Shown in pieces: positions 1 to 6,882 of a DNA stretch of 9,786 bases. The position numbers and the translations under genes were made by a program. How positions within the stretch are numbered: the stretch's first letter is position 1; each line of letters starts with the position of its first letter. Origin of the DNA: Brevundimonas sp. UBA2388 (GTDB taxonomy: Bacteria; Pseudomonadota; Alphaproteobacteria; Caulobacterales; Caulobacteraceae); the NCBI GenBank assembly GCA_002343425.1, contig DDSO01000026.1, positions 58,625 through 68,410 on the forward strand, read 5' to 3'. The notes under the pieces were generated by a model, which saw only the letters and a list, made by a program, of their open reading frames with translations, had not been told where the DNA came from and made no database searches.

Positions 1-51
1 CTGTGCATCGGCGGTGGCGAGGCGGTAGCCGTCGCGGTCGAGCTGGTCTGA
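1..51 (+). CDS. C-terminal end of a probable thiolase (partial)
   Basis: The first frame reads 16 codons to a TGA stop at 49-51, giving LCIGGGEAVAVAVELV. This matches the style of the extreme C-terminus of thiolases (acetyl-CoA C-acyltransferases). In that family a C-G-G-G motif, here the CIGGG at residues 2-6 of the fragment, carries the second active-site cysteine and its glycine loop, followed by a short hydrophobic strand. The remainder of the gene lies outside the window, so substrate class (beta-oxidation or acetoacetyl-CoA) cannot be judged. The 47 bases between this stop and the next gene show no terminator hairpin. The call rests on 16 residues, so it is moderately sure only. Confidence 0.6.
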   Translation: MCIGGGEAVAVAVELV

Positions 52-98
52 GGGCAACCGGCTTGGCGTCAGGCGGGCCGATGGCCTAGCCTCGTCCC

Positions 99-1076
99 AT
101 GAGCCTCAATCGAAGAGCCGCCCTGGGCCTCGCCGCCCTGGCCACGACCGCCCGACCCGCACTGGCCATGATACCGGTGTCCCAGGTCGCGCCGGCGGAT
201 CCGGTGGAGATCATCCGGTTGTGGCCCGGCGCCGCGCCCGGCGGAGAGCGGGTCACGGTCACGCCCCAGGTCACCGAGCGGTCGACCGACCCGGCCTTCC
301 ACGACCGCTTCGCCCGCTACACCACTGACCCGATCCTGACGGTTCTGCGCCCCGCGCGGCCGAACGGAGCGTCCCTGCTGCTGATCCCCGGCGGCGGATA
401 CAAATGGGCCGTCGTGGACAAGGAGGGGCTGGACTGCGCCCGGGTGTTCGCCGAGGCCGGGGTGACCTGTTTCGTGCTCCGCTATCGCCTGCCCGGCGAC
501 GGCTGGGCCGCGGGACCGGATGCACCGCTACAGGACGCCCAGCGCGCCCTGAGGCTGGTGCGGTCACAGGCCGCCGCCCACGGTCTGGACCCTGCAAGGG
601 TCGGCGTCCTCGGCGCCTCGGCCGGTGGGCATCTGGCCGGGATGCTGACGGCGCGCGCCGATGCGTCCTATGCCGCCGTGGACGAGGCCGACGCCGTGTC
701 CCACCGGCCGGACCTCAGCATCCTGCTCTACCCGGTGGCCACCATGGGCGACCCGCATGTCCATGCCGGATCACGGCTGGAGTTGCTGGGCCCGGCGCCG
801 ACGCCGGAGGGGATGGAGCGCTATTCGCTGGAGCGGATGGACTGGACCGGGCGTCCGCCGACCTTCCTGCTGCACGCCATGGATGACGAGGCCGTGCCGG
901 TCGAGAACAGTCTGCAACTGCTGACGACACTCAAGGCGGCGGGCGTACCGGCCGAGGTGCATCTGTTCCAGGAAGGCGGCCACGGCTTCGGCATCCGGCT
1001 GATCGCGGGGAAGCCGGCGGCGGTGTGGCCGCAGCTCGCCCTGGCCTGGGCCGCGCGGCAAGGGTTCGCCGGCTAG
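99..1076 (+). CDS. Secreted alpha/beta-hydrolase, acetylxylan-esterase-like
   Basis: A 325-residue esterase-type hydrolase, probably exported. The N-terminus MSLNRRAALG followed by an Ala/Leu stretch ending in ALA near residue 23 looks like a signal peptide, and the Arg pair suggests possible Tat export. The oxyanion-hole loop is PGGGY at 97-101. The nucleophile elbow is GASAGGH with Ser174. The acid is Asp263 (or Asp262) in a DDEAVP segment at 262-267, and the base is His295 in GGHGFG. The PGGGY/DKEG/YRLPGDG order is typical of the family annotated as acetylxylan esterase or BD-FAE-like carbohydrate esterase; the actual ester substrate cannot be read from sequence. The start is the first ATG after the thiolase stop and has no clear SD. 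Its TAG stop overlaps the stop of the convergent regulator gene. Confidence 0.85.
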   Translation: MSLNRRAALGLAALATTARPALAMIPVSQVAPADPVEIIRLWPGAAPGGERVTVTPQVTERSTDPAFHDRFARYTTDPILTVLRPARPNGASLLLIPGGGYKWAVVDKEGLDCARVFAEAGVTCFVLRYRLPGDGWAAGPDAPLQDAQRALRLVRSQAAAHGLDPARVGVLGASAGGHLAGMLTARADASYAAVDEADAVSHRPDLSILLYPVATMGDPHVHAGSRLELLGPAPTPEGMERYSLERMDWTGRPPTFLLHAMDDEAVPVENSLQLLTTLKAAGVPAEVHLFQEGGHGFGIRLIAGKPAAVWPQLALAWAARQGFAG

Positions 1077-1309
1077 TCCTCGTCGACGGCAGCGAGGTCC
1101 GCGGCATCGAAGTCATAGTCCAGCAAGTCTCCCGGCCGGCACTCCAGCGCCGCGCACAGTTTCGCCAGCGTGCGGAAGCGGATGCCCTTCACCTTGCCCG
1201 AACGGAACAGCGACAGCTGGGTCTCGCTGAGGCCGACCTCGGCGGCGAGGTCGCGGGCCTTGAGGCCCTTTTTCACGATCAGCTGGTCGAGGGTGACGCG
1301 GATGGGCAT
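1073..1309 (-). CDS. Small XRE/YozG-type helix-turn-helix regulator
   Basis: A 78-residue DNA-binding protein that is essentially one Cro/C1-type domain. The HTH lies at about residues 17-38 (ARDLAAEVGLSETQLSLFRSG), followed by the helix containing KLCAALECRPGDLLDY (50-65). That second segment is characteristic of the HTH_26/YozG subfamily. The acidic tail (YDFDAADLAAVDED) has no recognised function. The ATG at 1309 is chosen because it overlaps the stop of the upstream DUF2975 gene as TGATG, which implies translational coupling. A longer reading in this frame only shadows the DUF2975 gene. The pairing recalls Bacillus subtilis YozG (XRE) and YoaS (DUF2975). The likely target is the palindrome in the divergent promoter region at 1840-1862, which is an inference. 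Confidence 0.85.
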   Translation of the reverse strand: MPIRVTLDQLIVKKGLKARDLAAEVGLSETQLSLFRSGKVKGIRFRTLAKLCAALECRPGDLLDYDFDAADLAAVDED

Positions 1310-1809
1310 CAGATCATCTCGTCCAGCTCGGCCTGGACCTTGCCGGCCTGCTCCATGACCCCGCCGAGCAGGAACAGGGCCCCGCCGATCATGCCGAGAG
1401 TCATGCCGGCCACATCGAAATAGGCGAATCCGCCCCGACCGCCCTCGATCATGCGGATGATATTGGTGACCCCGAAGACGCTGAACAGACCGCCCAGCCC
1501 GAGGGAAAGGCCGACCCGCCGGAGGGCGTGGACGAGAATCGGCTGGATCAGCCGGCCCTTCGACAGCTGGCCCATGGCCGCGCCGATCGACCAGACGGCG
1601 AAGAGATAGAAGGCGGTGGGCAGCGCCCAGACGATGTCCGACATCCATCCGCCCGGCGTTCCCGTGAAATCGCCGCGCGCCAGCATCACCCCGGGCGCCA
1701 CGAAATGTGTGAGCGCCAGCAGGGCCGCTACGCTGACCACCATGAAGACGGCGAGCCAGCGAAACTGGGCGCAGCGCTGGCGAAAGCGGTCGATGTCGTT
1801 CTGGCTCAT
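1309..1809 (-). CDS. DUF2975 four-helix membrane protein
   Basis: A 166-residue integral membrane protein of unknown function. Hydrophobic segments lie at about 18-37, 58-79, 99-118 and 131-152, with short charged loops (for example GQLSKGRLIQP at 80-90) and an acidic C-terminal tail. Length, four-helix plan and immediate linkage to a YozG-type regulator fit the DUF2975 family. In that family these two genes recur as a pair, so the membrane protein is often suspected of sensing for, or modulating, the regulator. The start codon at 1809 lacks a good SD. The gene diverges from the ABC exporter operon across 103 bases that contain a perfect inverted repeat. No catalytic motif is visible. Confidence 0.75.
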   Translation of the reverse strand: MSQNDIDRFRQRCAQFRWLAVFMVVSVAALLALTHFVAPGVMLARGDFTGTPGGWMSDIVWALPTAFYLFAVWSIGAAMGQLSKGRLIQPILVHALRRVGLSLGLGGLFSVFGVTNIIRMIEGGRGGFAYFDVAGMTLGMIGGALFLLGGVMEQAGKVQAELDEMI

Positions 1810-1839
1810 GGCAGGAAGTCCGGGTCGAGAGTCTGTCTT

Positions 1840-1862
1840 GTCTTTAATCTTGACTTAAAGAC
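1840..1862. promoter_or_regulatory. Perfect inverted repeat, candidate operator
   Basis: GTCTTTAA (1840-1847) and TTAAAGAC (1855-1862) are exact reverse complements separated by 7 bases. A -35-like TTGACT (1850-1855) lies inside the element, and AT-rich TATATA follows at 1879-1884. The spacing between these two is too long for a standard promoter, so the exact promoter is unresolved. The site is centred between the divergent DUF2975/regulator and ABC operons and stands out in an otherwise GC-rich window. An XRE dimer made by the neighbouring operon is the obvious candidate ligand. The palindrome is seen directly; its role is inferred. Confidence 0.5.
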
Positions 1863-1912
1863 GCAGACTTCGCAACTTTATATACGAGTTAAACGACGCC
1901 CGAGCGCCAGCC

Positions 1913-2860
1913 ATGTCCGCCGCCATCGAGACCACCGAGCTGACCCGCCGCTTCAAGCGCCATCTGGCGGTGGATGGGGTGTCGATGACCGTACCGGAGC
2001 AGGCCGTCTACGGCTTCCTCGGGCGCAACGGGGCCGGCAAGACAACGACGCTGAAGATGCTGCTGGGGCTGATCCGGCCGAGCGGCGGCACGGCGCGGAT
2101 CTGCGGCGTCGATGTCGCCGAAGACCGGCTGGGCGCGGCGCGCAAGGTCGGGGCGCTGCTGGAGGCGCACGGCTTCTACGGCAATCTGTCAGGGCGGGAG
2201 AATCTGGACCTGACCCGCTGCCTCATCGGCCTGCCCCGGACGGAGGTCGAGCGGGTGCTGGAGGTGGTCGAGATGACCGAACACGCCGGGCGGCAGGTCT
2301 CGGACTATTCGCTGGGCATGCGTCAGAGGCTGGGACTGGCCCGGGCCATGCTGGGGGCCCCGCCGGTGCTGATCCTCGACGAGCCGACCAATGGGCTGGA
2401 CCCCGACGGCATCGCCGACATGCGCCGCTTCCTCGCCGAACTTCCGGACAGGACCGGGGCGACGGTGCTGCTGTCCAGCCACCTGCTGGGAGAGATCGAA
2501 CAGACCGCCACCCACATCGGCATCGTCCATCAGGGCCGGCTGGTGCTGGAGGGCGAACTGACCCGGCTGAAGGCCGATCTGGCCCCCGAGGTCGCCGTCG
2601 AGACCGATGATCCCGTGCGCGCCGCCGCCCTCGCCACAGCCCGTGGTTTCGCGGTCACCCGCACCCCGGACCAGATCGTCGCCAGCCTGAAGCCCGGCGA
2701 GGACGCCCGCGCCGCCTCGGCCGCCCTGAACCGCGCCCTCGTCGAGGCCGACGTCGCCGTCTTCGCCATCGGGCCGCGGGCCCGGACTCTGGAAGGCATC
2801 TACCGTGAGGTGTCCGCGCCGCCCGCCGTTCAACCCCTCATGCAGCCGGAGCCGGTCTGA
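1913..2860 (+). CDS. ABC exporter ATP-binding protein, BcrA/LanF-like
   Basis: A 315-residue nucleotide-binding subunit of an ABC-2 exporter. Walker A is GRNGAGKT (37-44), the signature loop is YSLGMRQR (132-139), Walker B is VLILDEP (152-158) with catalytic Glu157, the D-loop is GLD at 161-163, and the H-switch is His190. The residue normally Gln in the Q-loop appears to be Glu84 (ALLEAHGFY), a replacement seen in bacitracin- and lantibiotic-resistance ATPases. The SLGMR signature is also typical of that class. Residues from about 225 onward form a C-terminal extension without a recognised motif. The stop overlaps the permease start as TGATG, so the two subunits are probably translationally coupled. 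Substrate could be a peptide antibiotic or another amphiphile; this is inferred from class only. No SD precedes the ATG. Confidence 0.9.
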   Translation: MSAAIETTELTRRFKRHLAVDGVSMTVPEQAVYGFLGRNGAGKTTTLKMLLGLIRPSGGTARICGVDVAEDRLGAARKVGALLEAHGFYGNLSGRENLDLTRCLIGLPRTEVERVLEVVEMTEHAGRQVSDYSLGMRQRLGLARAMLGAPPVLILDEPTNGLDPDGIADMRRFLAELPDRTGATVLLSSHLLGEIEQTATHIGIVHQGRLVLEGELTRLKADLAPEVAVETDDPVRAAALATARGFAVTRTPDQIVASLKPGEDARAASAALNRALVEADVAVFAIGPRARTLEGIYREVSAPPAVQPLMQPEPV

Positions 2861-3585
2861 TGCTCGCCGCCCTGTTCGTGGAAGCCCGCAAGCTGAACCG
2901 TTCGCTGGCCGCCCTGCTGGCCATAGCCGCGCCGTCGCTGATCGCGGTGTTCGTTTTCTTCAACATGATACGCGGCAAGGCCCCGGCGCCCTGGGACATG
3001 TGGATGGGCAGCGCCTCGGCCATCTGGGCCTTCTTCATGCTGCCGATGAGCGTGACGGCGCTGACGGCGCTGGTGGCGCATATGGAGCACGGGCCGAAGA
3101 GCTGGGACAATCTGCGCGCCCTGCCCCTGCCCCGCTGGAAACTCTATGCGGCCAAGGCGGTCTGCGTGCTGGCGGTCGTCGCCGCGATGAGCGCCTTGAC
3201 GCTGCTGATGGTCTGGGGGGCGGTGACCCTGGCCGCGGTGCTGAAGCCGGAGCTGACGCCCACTGGACCCTTCGACCTGGCGGCCTATGCCCGGACCATG
3301 GGACTGATGTTCCTCGCCGGCCTGCTGATGATCGCGCTTCAGCTGTGGACCGCCCTGCGCTTCGCCAGCTTCGTGCCGGGGCTGGTGCTGGGCATCGGCG
3401 GGACCTTCTTCGCGGTCGTGGCCACCTCGGCGAAGGAGGGCGTCTTCCTGCCCTGGCAGATGCCGGTGAACATGCTGGCCTCAGAGGCGTGGCGGATGAA
3501 CACGGCCCTGGGGCTGGGTTGCGGCCTGGGTCTGGTCGCCCTGGTCGCCATGGTCGTCCATCTGTCGCGGCGCGAGGTGTTGTGA
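2860..3585 (+). CDS. ABC-2 type exporter permease
   Basis: A 241-residue membrane subunit that partners with the ATPase immediately upstream. Six hydrophobic segments are visible at about 16-37, 54-74, 98-126, 145-164, 172-190 and 216-234. The N-terminal E-x-x-K-x-x-R-S (residues 8-15), the strongly Trp-containing loop (PWDMW at 44-48), and the stretch HGPKSWDNLRALPLPRWKLY (77-96) are in the style of BcrB/LanE/LanG permeases, where a W-x-x-L-x-x-L-P segment precedes the third helix. Only one permease gene is present, so the transporter would be a homodimeric permease with two ATPases. This makes it more like a bacitracin-type than a three-gene LanFEG system. The export substrate is unknown. 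Confidence 0.82.
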   Translation: MLAALFVEARKLNRSLAALLAIAAPSLIAVFVFFNMIRGKAPAPWDMWMGSASAIWAFFMLPMSVTALTALVAHMEHGPKSWDNLRALPLPRWKLYAAKAVCVLAVVAAMSALTLLMVWGAVTLAAVLKPELTPTGPFDLAAYARTMGLMFLAGLLMIALQLWTALRFASFVPGLVLGIGGTFFAVVATSAKEGVFLPWQMPVNMLASEAWRMNTALGLGCGLGLVALVAMVVHLSRREVL

Positions 3586-3743
3586 GGCGTCGTCCGGCCT
3601 CATGAGGCGGGCCAGGGCGCCGGGACCTGTGGTCAGCACGATCATGGCCGACTCCTGCGATTGAGAACCGTTTGCAGGTTTGCGCAGAACAGCCGCTCAT
3701 GGCAAGGCCGAAGGCGGGCTGCGGTCCGTTCGGAGCATCACCC

Positions 3744-4172
3744 ATGCGGGAAGACGGCGCGCCCCTCGCCAAAAGCTGCGGCGACTGCGGCCTCTGCTGC
3801 AAGCTGATGGGCGTGACCGCCCTGACCAAGCCGGCGGGCAAATGGTGCCGGCATTTCAGCAAGTCAGCCGGTTGCGCCGTCTATGACGAACGGCCCGGCG
3901 ACTGCCGCATATTCAACTGCCTGTGGCTGCTGACCGAGGCGCTGGACGAAGACTGGAAGCCGACCACGGCGGGCTTCGTCCTGCACAGCGAACAGGGCGG
4001 AGCGAGGCTGGTGGTAGAATGTGACGCGGCCCGGCCCCACGACTGGCGGCGCGAACCCTATCAGGCCACGCTGCGCCGCTGGGCCGCCGCGCCCGGCCAG
4101 GAGGTGCTGGTCTTCGCCGGATCGCGCGGCGTGCGACTGGGCGACCCCGACACGCCGGTGCGCCGGGTCTGA
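3744..4172 (+). CDS. YkgJ-family CxxCxxCC cysteine-cluster protein
   Basis: A 142-residue cytosolic protein with the CGDCGLCC motif at residues 12-19 (Cys12, 15, 18, 19), then Cys35, Cys44, Cys54 and Cys59. This is the eight-cysteine pattern of the YkgJ family (PF03692), proposed to bind zinc or iron; the biological role is unknown. The segment CRIFNCLWL (54-62) and the following W-K-P-T-T are also family-like. The ATG at 3744 is preferred because GGAG at 3732-3735 sits 8 bases upstream. In-frame ATG at 3699 and TTG at 3672 lack an SD and would add residues not typical of the family. It stands alone: the ABC operon ends 158 bases upstream and the next gene is convergent, 9 bases away. Confidence 0.82.
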   Translation: MREDGAPLAKSCGDCGLCCKLMGVTALTKPAGKWCRHFSKSAGCAVYDERPGDCRIFNCLWLLTEALDEDWKPTTAGFVLHSEQGGARLVVECDAARPHDWRREPYQATLRRWAAAPGQEVLVFAGSRGVRLGDPDTPVRRV

Positions 4173-4181
4173 TTTGCAGGG

Positions 4182-5090
4182 CTAGCGGACGTCCACCGAC
4201 TGGGCGATCTGTTCGGCCAGGTCGCGGTCCGCGCCGTCCAAACTCATCGTCCAGACATGGACTTCGCGCGGCGCCGCCGTCCGCTGGAACAGATGCTCCA
4301 CCGCGCGGCGCACGCTTCCGTCAGTCGAGAGAATGGAGGCGCGGCCCCCCGCCTCGACCATCTGGCCGCTGTAGATCGGGAACTGCGACGCCGGTCCGGT
4401 ATAGACCATGACGAACGACTGGCCGCCGCGGCGGATCGTGTAGATGCGGAAGTCAGGACCCGGGCGGCCCGTGACGATCTCGAACCCCGGCGGCAGCTCG
4501 GCGGTGAACGGCAGGGCCGAGCGGGCGGCGGCGTCCAGCACAGTCAGGGACGGAGCAGGGGGAGCGGCGGGCTCGGCCACAACCGTTTCCAGAGGAACCG
4601 TCGGCGCGGGGGTCGGGGATGCGCCTGGCGGGGTGAAAGGCGCAGCAGGCGGCAGGACCGGGGCGGGGATGGTCGAACCCGGCGGCGTGATCGGGACCAT
4701 TCGCGGCGCAGGCGAGGGAGCGGTCGGGGTCACTCTCGGTGGGGTCGCCACAACCGGCGGCGCGGACGGCGGCAGCGTCGGTATCGGAGCGGGATCCACC
4801 CGTGCAGGCGGCGCCATGGAAGGCGCGGGAGCCGACGGTCCGACCGTCGTCGCTGGGCGCGGAGCCGGAGTGATCACCGCGGGCGGGGGCGGCGTCGAAG
4901 GCGCGGTCGCCGGCGCGGGAGCCGGCGCCAGATAGACCGCCGGGGCCGGCGGGCCGCTGTTCAGGTCGCGGGTCAGGGTGGTGACCGGCGGGGACGGCTC
5001 CGCCCGGGGAGCCGGTGTCTGGGCCGGCGGCGTCTGGGCGTGCGCGGCTCCGGCAAACAGGAGGGCGGCGGCGGGGACGATGAATTTCAT
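4182..5090 (-). CDS. Secreted Pro/Ala-rich protein with a C-terminal globular domain
   Basis: Unrecognised protein of 302 residues. It begins with a clean Sec signal peptide, MKFIVPAAALLFAGAAHA, with cleavage likely after AHA. Residues from about 20 to 180 are a low-complexity Pro/Ala/Thr linker with many PAP, PPA and TPP units and almost no charged residues. The last 122 residues form a normal-composition domain (from SLTVLDAAARS) with alternating strands such as FRIYTI and SFVMVY, then a helix RRAVEHLF and a final helix DLAEQIAQSV. There is no lipobox or C-terminal anchor, so the protein is probably periplasmic. An ATG four codons upstream (5102) is possible, but it abuts the AAGGGGG SD with no spacer; the 5090 start has 12 bases. 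It lies 42 bases downstream of the histidine kinase gene, same strand, possibly co-transcribed. Confidence 0.7.
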   Translation of the reverse strand: MKFIVPAAALLFAGAAHAQTPPAQTPAPRAEPSPPVTTLTRDLNSGPPAPAVYLAPAPAPATAPSTPPPPAVITPAPRPATTVGPSAPAPSMAPPARVDPAPIPTLPPSAPPVVATPPRVTPTAPSPAPRMVPITPPGSTIPAPVLPPAAPFTPPGASPTPAPTVPLETVVAEPAAPPAPSLTVLDAAARSALPFTAELPPGFEIVTGRPGPDFRIYTIRRGGQSFVMVYTGPASQFPIYSGQMVEAGGRASILSTDGSVRRAVEHLFQRTAAPREVHVWTMSLDGADRDLAEQIAQSVDVR

Positions 5091-5132
5091 GAGGACGAAC
5101 ATCCCCCTTCAATCCGCCAACGGCAAGACGGT

Positions 5133-6815
5133 TCAGGCGGCGGGCAGTTCGACCCAGAAGGTGGCGCCCTCGCCCGGGGCGGAGGTCACGCCTATCGAGC
5201 CGCCCTGCAACTCCACCAGACGCTTCGCCAAGGCCAGTCCGATGCCGTGGCCCTCGACCGTCGAGCGTTCGAGCCCCAGCCGGTTGAAGGGTTCGAACAG
5301 CTGGGTCTGTTTCTCGATCGACAGACCGCCGCCGCGGTCGATGACCTCGATGCGGACGCCGTCGTAGACCTTGCTGGCGCGGAAAACGACCACGCCGCCC
5401 GCCCCGCCGTATTTGACGGCGTTGGAGGCCAGGTTGGCGATGACCTGGGTCAGGCGCTGCGAGTCGGCGAGGGCCACGAGGCCGTCGCCTTCACTGACCA
5501 CTTCCAGCCGGATTCCCTGCGCATCGGGCCGCAGGGCCGTGGTGCGGCGAACATCTTCAAGCACACCCGGCACATCGGTCGGCCGAAGCTCGACCTTGAC
5601 CGCGCCGGACTCGGCGCGGGCGACGTCCAGCAGGTCATGCGCCAGGGCCTCGACCTGGCGGGCGGTCTTGACCAGCATGTCGGCCATCTCGGCCTGGGTC
5701 GCCGAAACCGGGCCAAGCTGACCGCCCTTCCACAGTTCCCCGATGCCGATCACGCCGCCGACCGGGCTCTTGATCTCATGGGCGACGTTGGCGAGCAGGC
5801 GGGACTTGGCTTCGGACGCCTTCTCGGCGCGCACCTGACCCAGTCGGGCCCGGTCGGCGAAGCGGTCGCGCTCTTCGAGCAGGGCCGCGACCAGCATGAT
5901 GGGCATATAGCCGAAGAGCACCAGCAACTGGGCCATCAGGGCGCGGTCGGCGCCCTCGAACGCGACCGCATAGGGGCCGAAGCCCCGCATGCTGCCGCCC
6001 ACGGCCAGAATGGAAATGATCACCAGCGCCGCCGTGACGCCCAGCATCCGCAGCCTGACTGCAATGAGCAGCAGCAGCGGCATGGTGACGAAACCGATCG
6101 GCATCTGCTGTTGCGAGAACACCGTGTAGCAAACGGCCGTCAGCCCACCCAGCAGCACGACCGCCTCAATGGCGCGTGCCGGAACCCGGTAGCGCGCGAC
6201 CTCACGCTTCGTCAGGGCCAGACCGAAACTGGAGAGAACGGCGATACTGAGCGCATGGCCGAACCACCACGTCTGAACGGAATCGAGGAAATCAGCGCCT
6301 GTCATCCACCAGAGCATGCCGCCGGCGAAGGCGGCTGCGGGGATGGGAGCGACGACGGCGGCGGCCAGCAGGAACCGGCAAGCGCCCTGCACGGACGCGA
6401 GATTCAGGGTCGGGGCGAAGCGCCGCGCGAGCAGGACAGCGAGACAGATTTCCAGCATGTTGGCGGCGGTGAACATCACCGTCAGCCCGGTGGAATTACC
6501 CCCGAGAAGATTGCCCGCCGCGATGCCGGCCGCGATCAACCCGCCGAATGACAGGTCATAGAGCGGTCCCCGCGAGGTTCGAAGCCAGACGGCCACCGCG
6601 ACGCCGGCCGCACCCCACAAGGCCGCCACCACGCCGGCGGACCGCGCAAAGGTCAGGGACAGGACGACCAGCACCAGCACGGCCATGGCGGTGAAGACAG
6701 GCGCCATCGGCTGGCCGTTGCCCACCGGGCGCGCGCCGGCGGCGGCACGGGCCTGGGTCGGGATGTCAGTCCCGACGGCAGACTCAAGCGGGTCGAGCGC
6801 GCGGCTCATGGTCAT
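5133..6815 (-). CDS. Membrane sensor histidine kinase with MASE1-like input domain
   Basis: A 560-residue hybrid of a multi-helix membrane domain and a kinase core. About eight or nine hydrophobic segments occupy residues 38-315, including the GNxxGLT...AxNxxE pattern at about 106-122 that suggests MASE1. A short linker (about 317-338) leads to the H-box LLANVAHEIKSP, with phospho-acceptor His346. The HATPase domain shows the N-box NLASNAVKYG (461-470), G1 as DRGGG (493-497), F-box LFEPFNRL (506-513) and G2 GHGIGLA (522-528). There is no receiver, PAS or HAMP domain, and no response regulator nearby, so its partner is unknown. The H-box has Ser where Thr/Asn is usual for phosphatase activity. 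Start options are ATG 6815 or 6809; a longer reading runs into thiE. Confidence 0.88.
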   Translation of the reverse strand: MTMSRALDPLESAVGTDIPTQARAAAGARPVGNGQPMAPVFTAMAVLVLVVLSLTFARSAGVVAALWGAAGVAVAVWLRTSRGPLYDLSFGGLIAAGIAAGNLLGGNSTGLTVMFTAANMLEICLAVLLARRFAPTLNLASVQGACRFLLAAAVVAPIPAAAFAGGMLWWMTGADFLDSVQTWWFGHALSIAVLSSFGLALTKREVARYRVPARAIEAVVLLGGLTAVCYTVFSQQQMPIGFVTMPLLLLIAVRLRMLGVTAALVIISILAVGGSMRGFGPYAVAFEGADRALMAQLLVLFGYMPIMLVAALLEERDRFADRARLGQVRAEKASEAKSRLLANVAHEIKSPVGGVIGIGELWKGGQLGPVSATQAEMADMLVKTARQVEALAHDLLDVARAESGAVKVELRPTDVPGVLEDVRRTTALRPDAQGIRLEVVSEGDGLVALADSQRLTQVIANLASNAVKYGGAGGVVVFRASKVYDGVRIEVIDRGGGLSIEKQTQLFEPFNRLGLERSTVEGHGIGLALAKRLVELQGGSIGVTSAPGEGATFWVELPAA

Positions 6816-6882
6816 CTTCGGGTCCGAACGGCAGGATGTCAGCGATTTTCCTACCGCGGCGCATCCTAATATCCCCTGAAGG

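Noticed and set aside
1310..1648. Extension of the HTH regulator into a 191-residue protein.
   Set aside because: The added part is an off-frame shadow of the DUF2975 gene and is Arg/Pro-rich; the TGATG overlap and the compact HTH domain support the 1309 start.
3586..3743. Terminator for the ABC operon at the palindrome GCCTCATGAGGC (3597-3608).
   Set aside because: A self-complementary 12-mer leaves almost no loop, and no T-tract follows on either strand.
4257..6551. A 764-codon open frame on the plus strand opposite the Pro-rich protein and the kinase.
   Set aside because: It is rich in Arg, Gly, His and Gln, has no domain or signal, and lies antisense to two genes with clear protein features. 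Long antisense frames are expected at this GC content.
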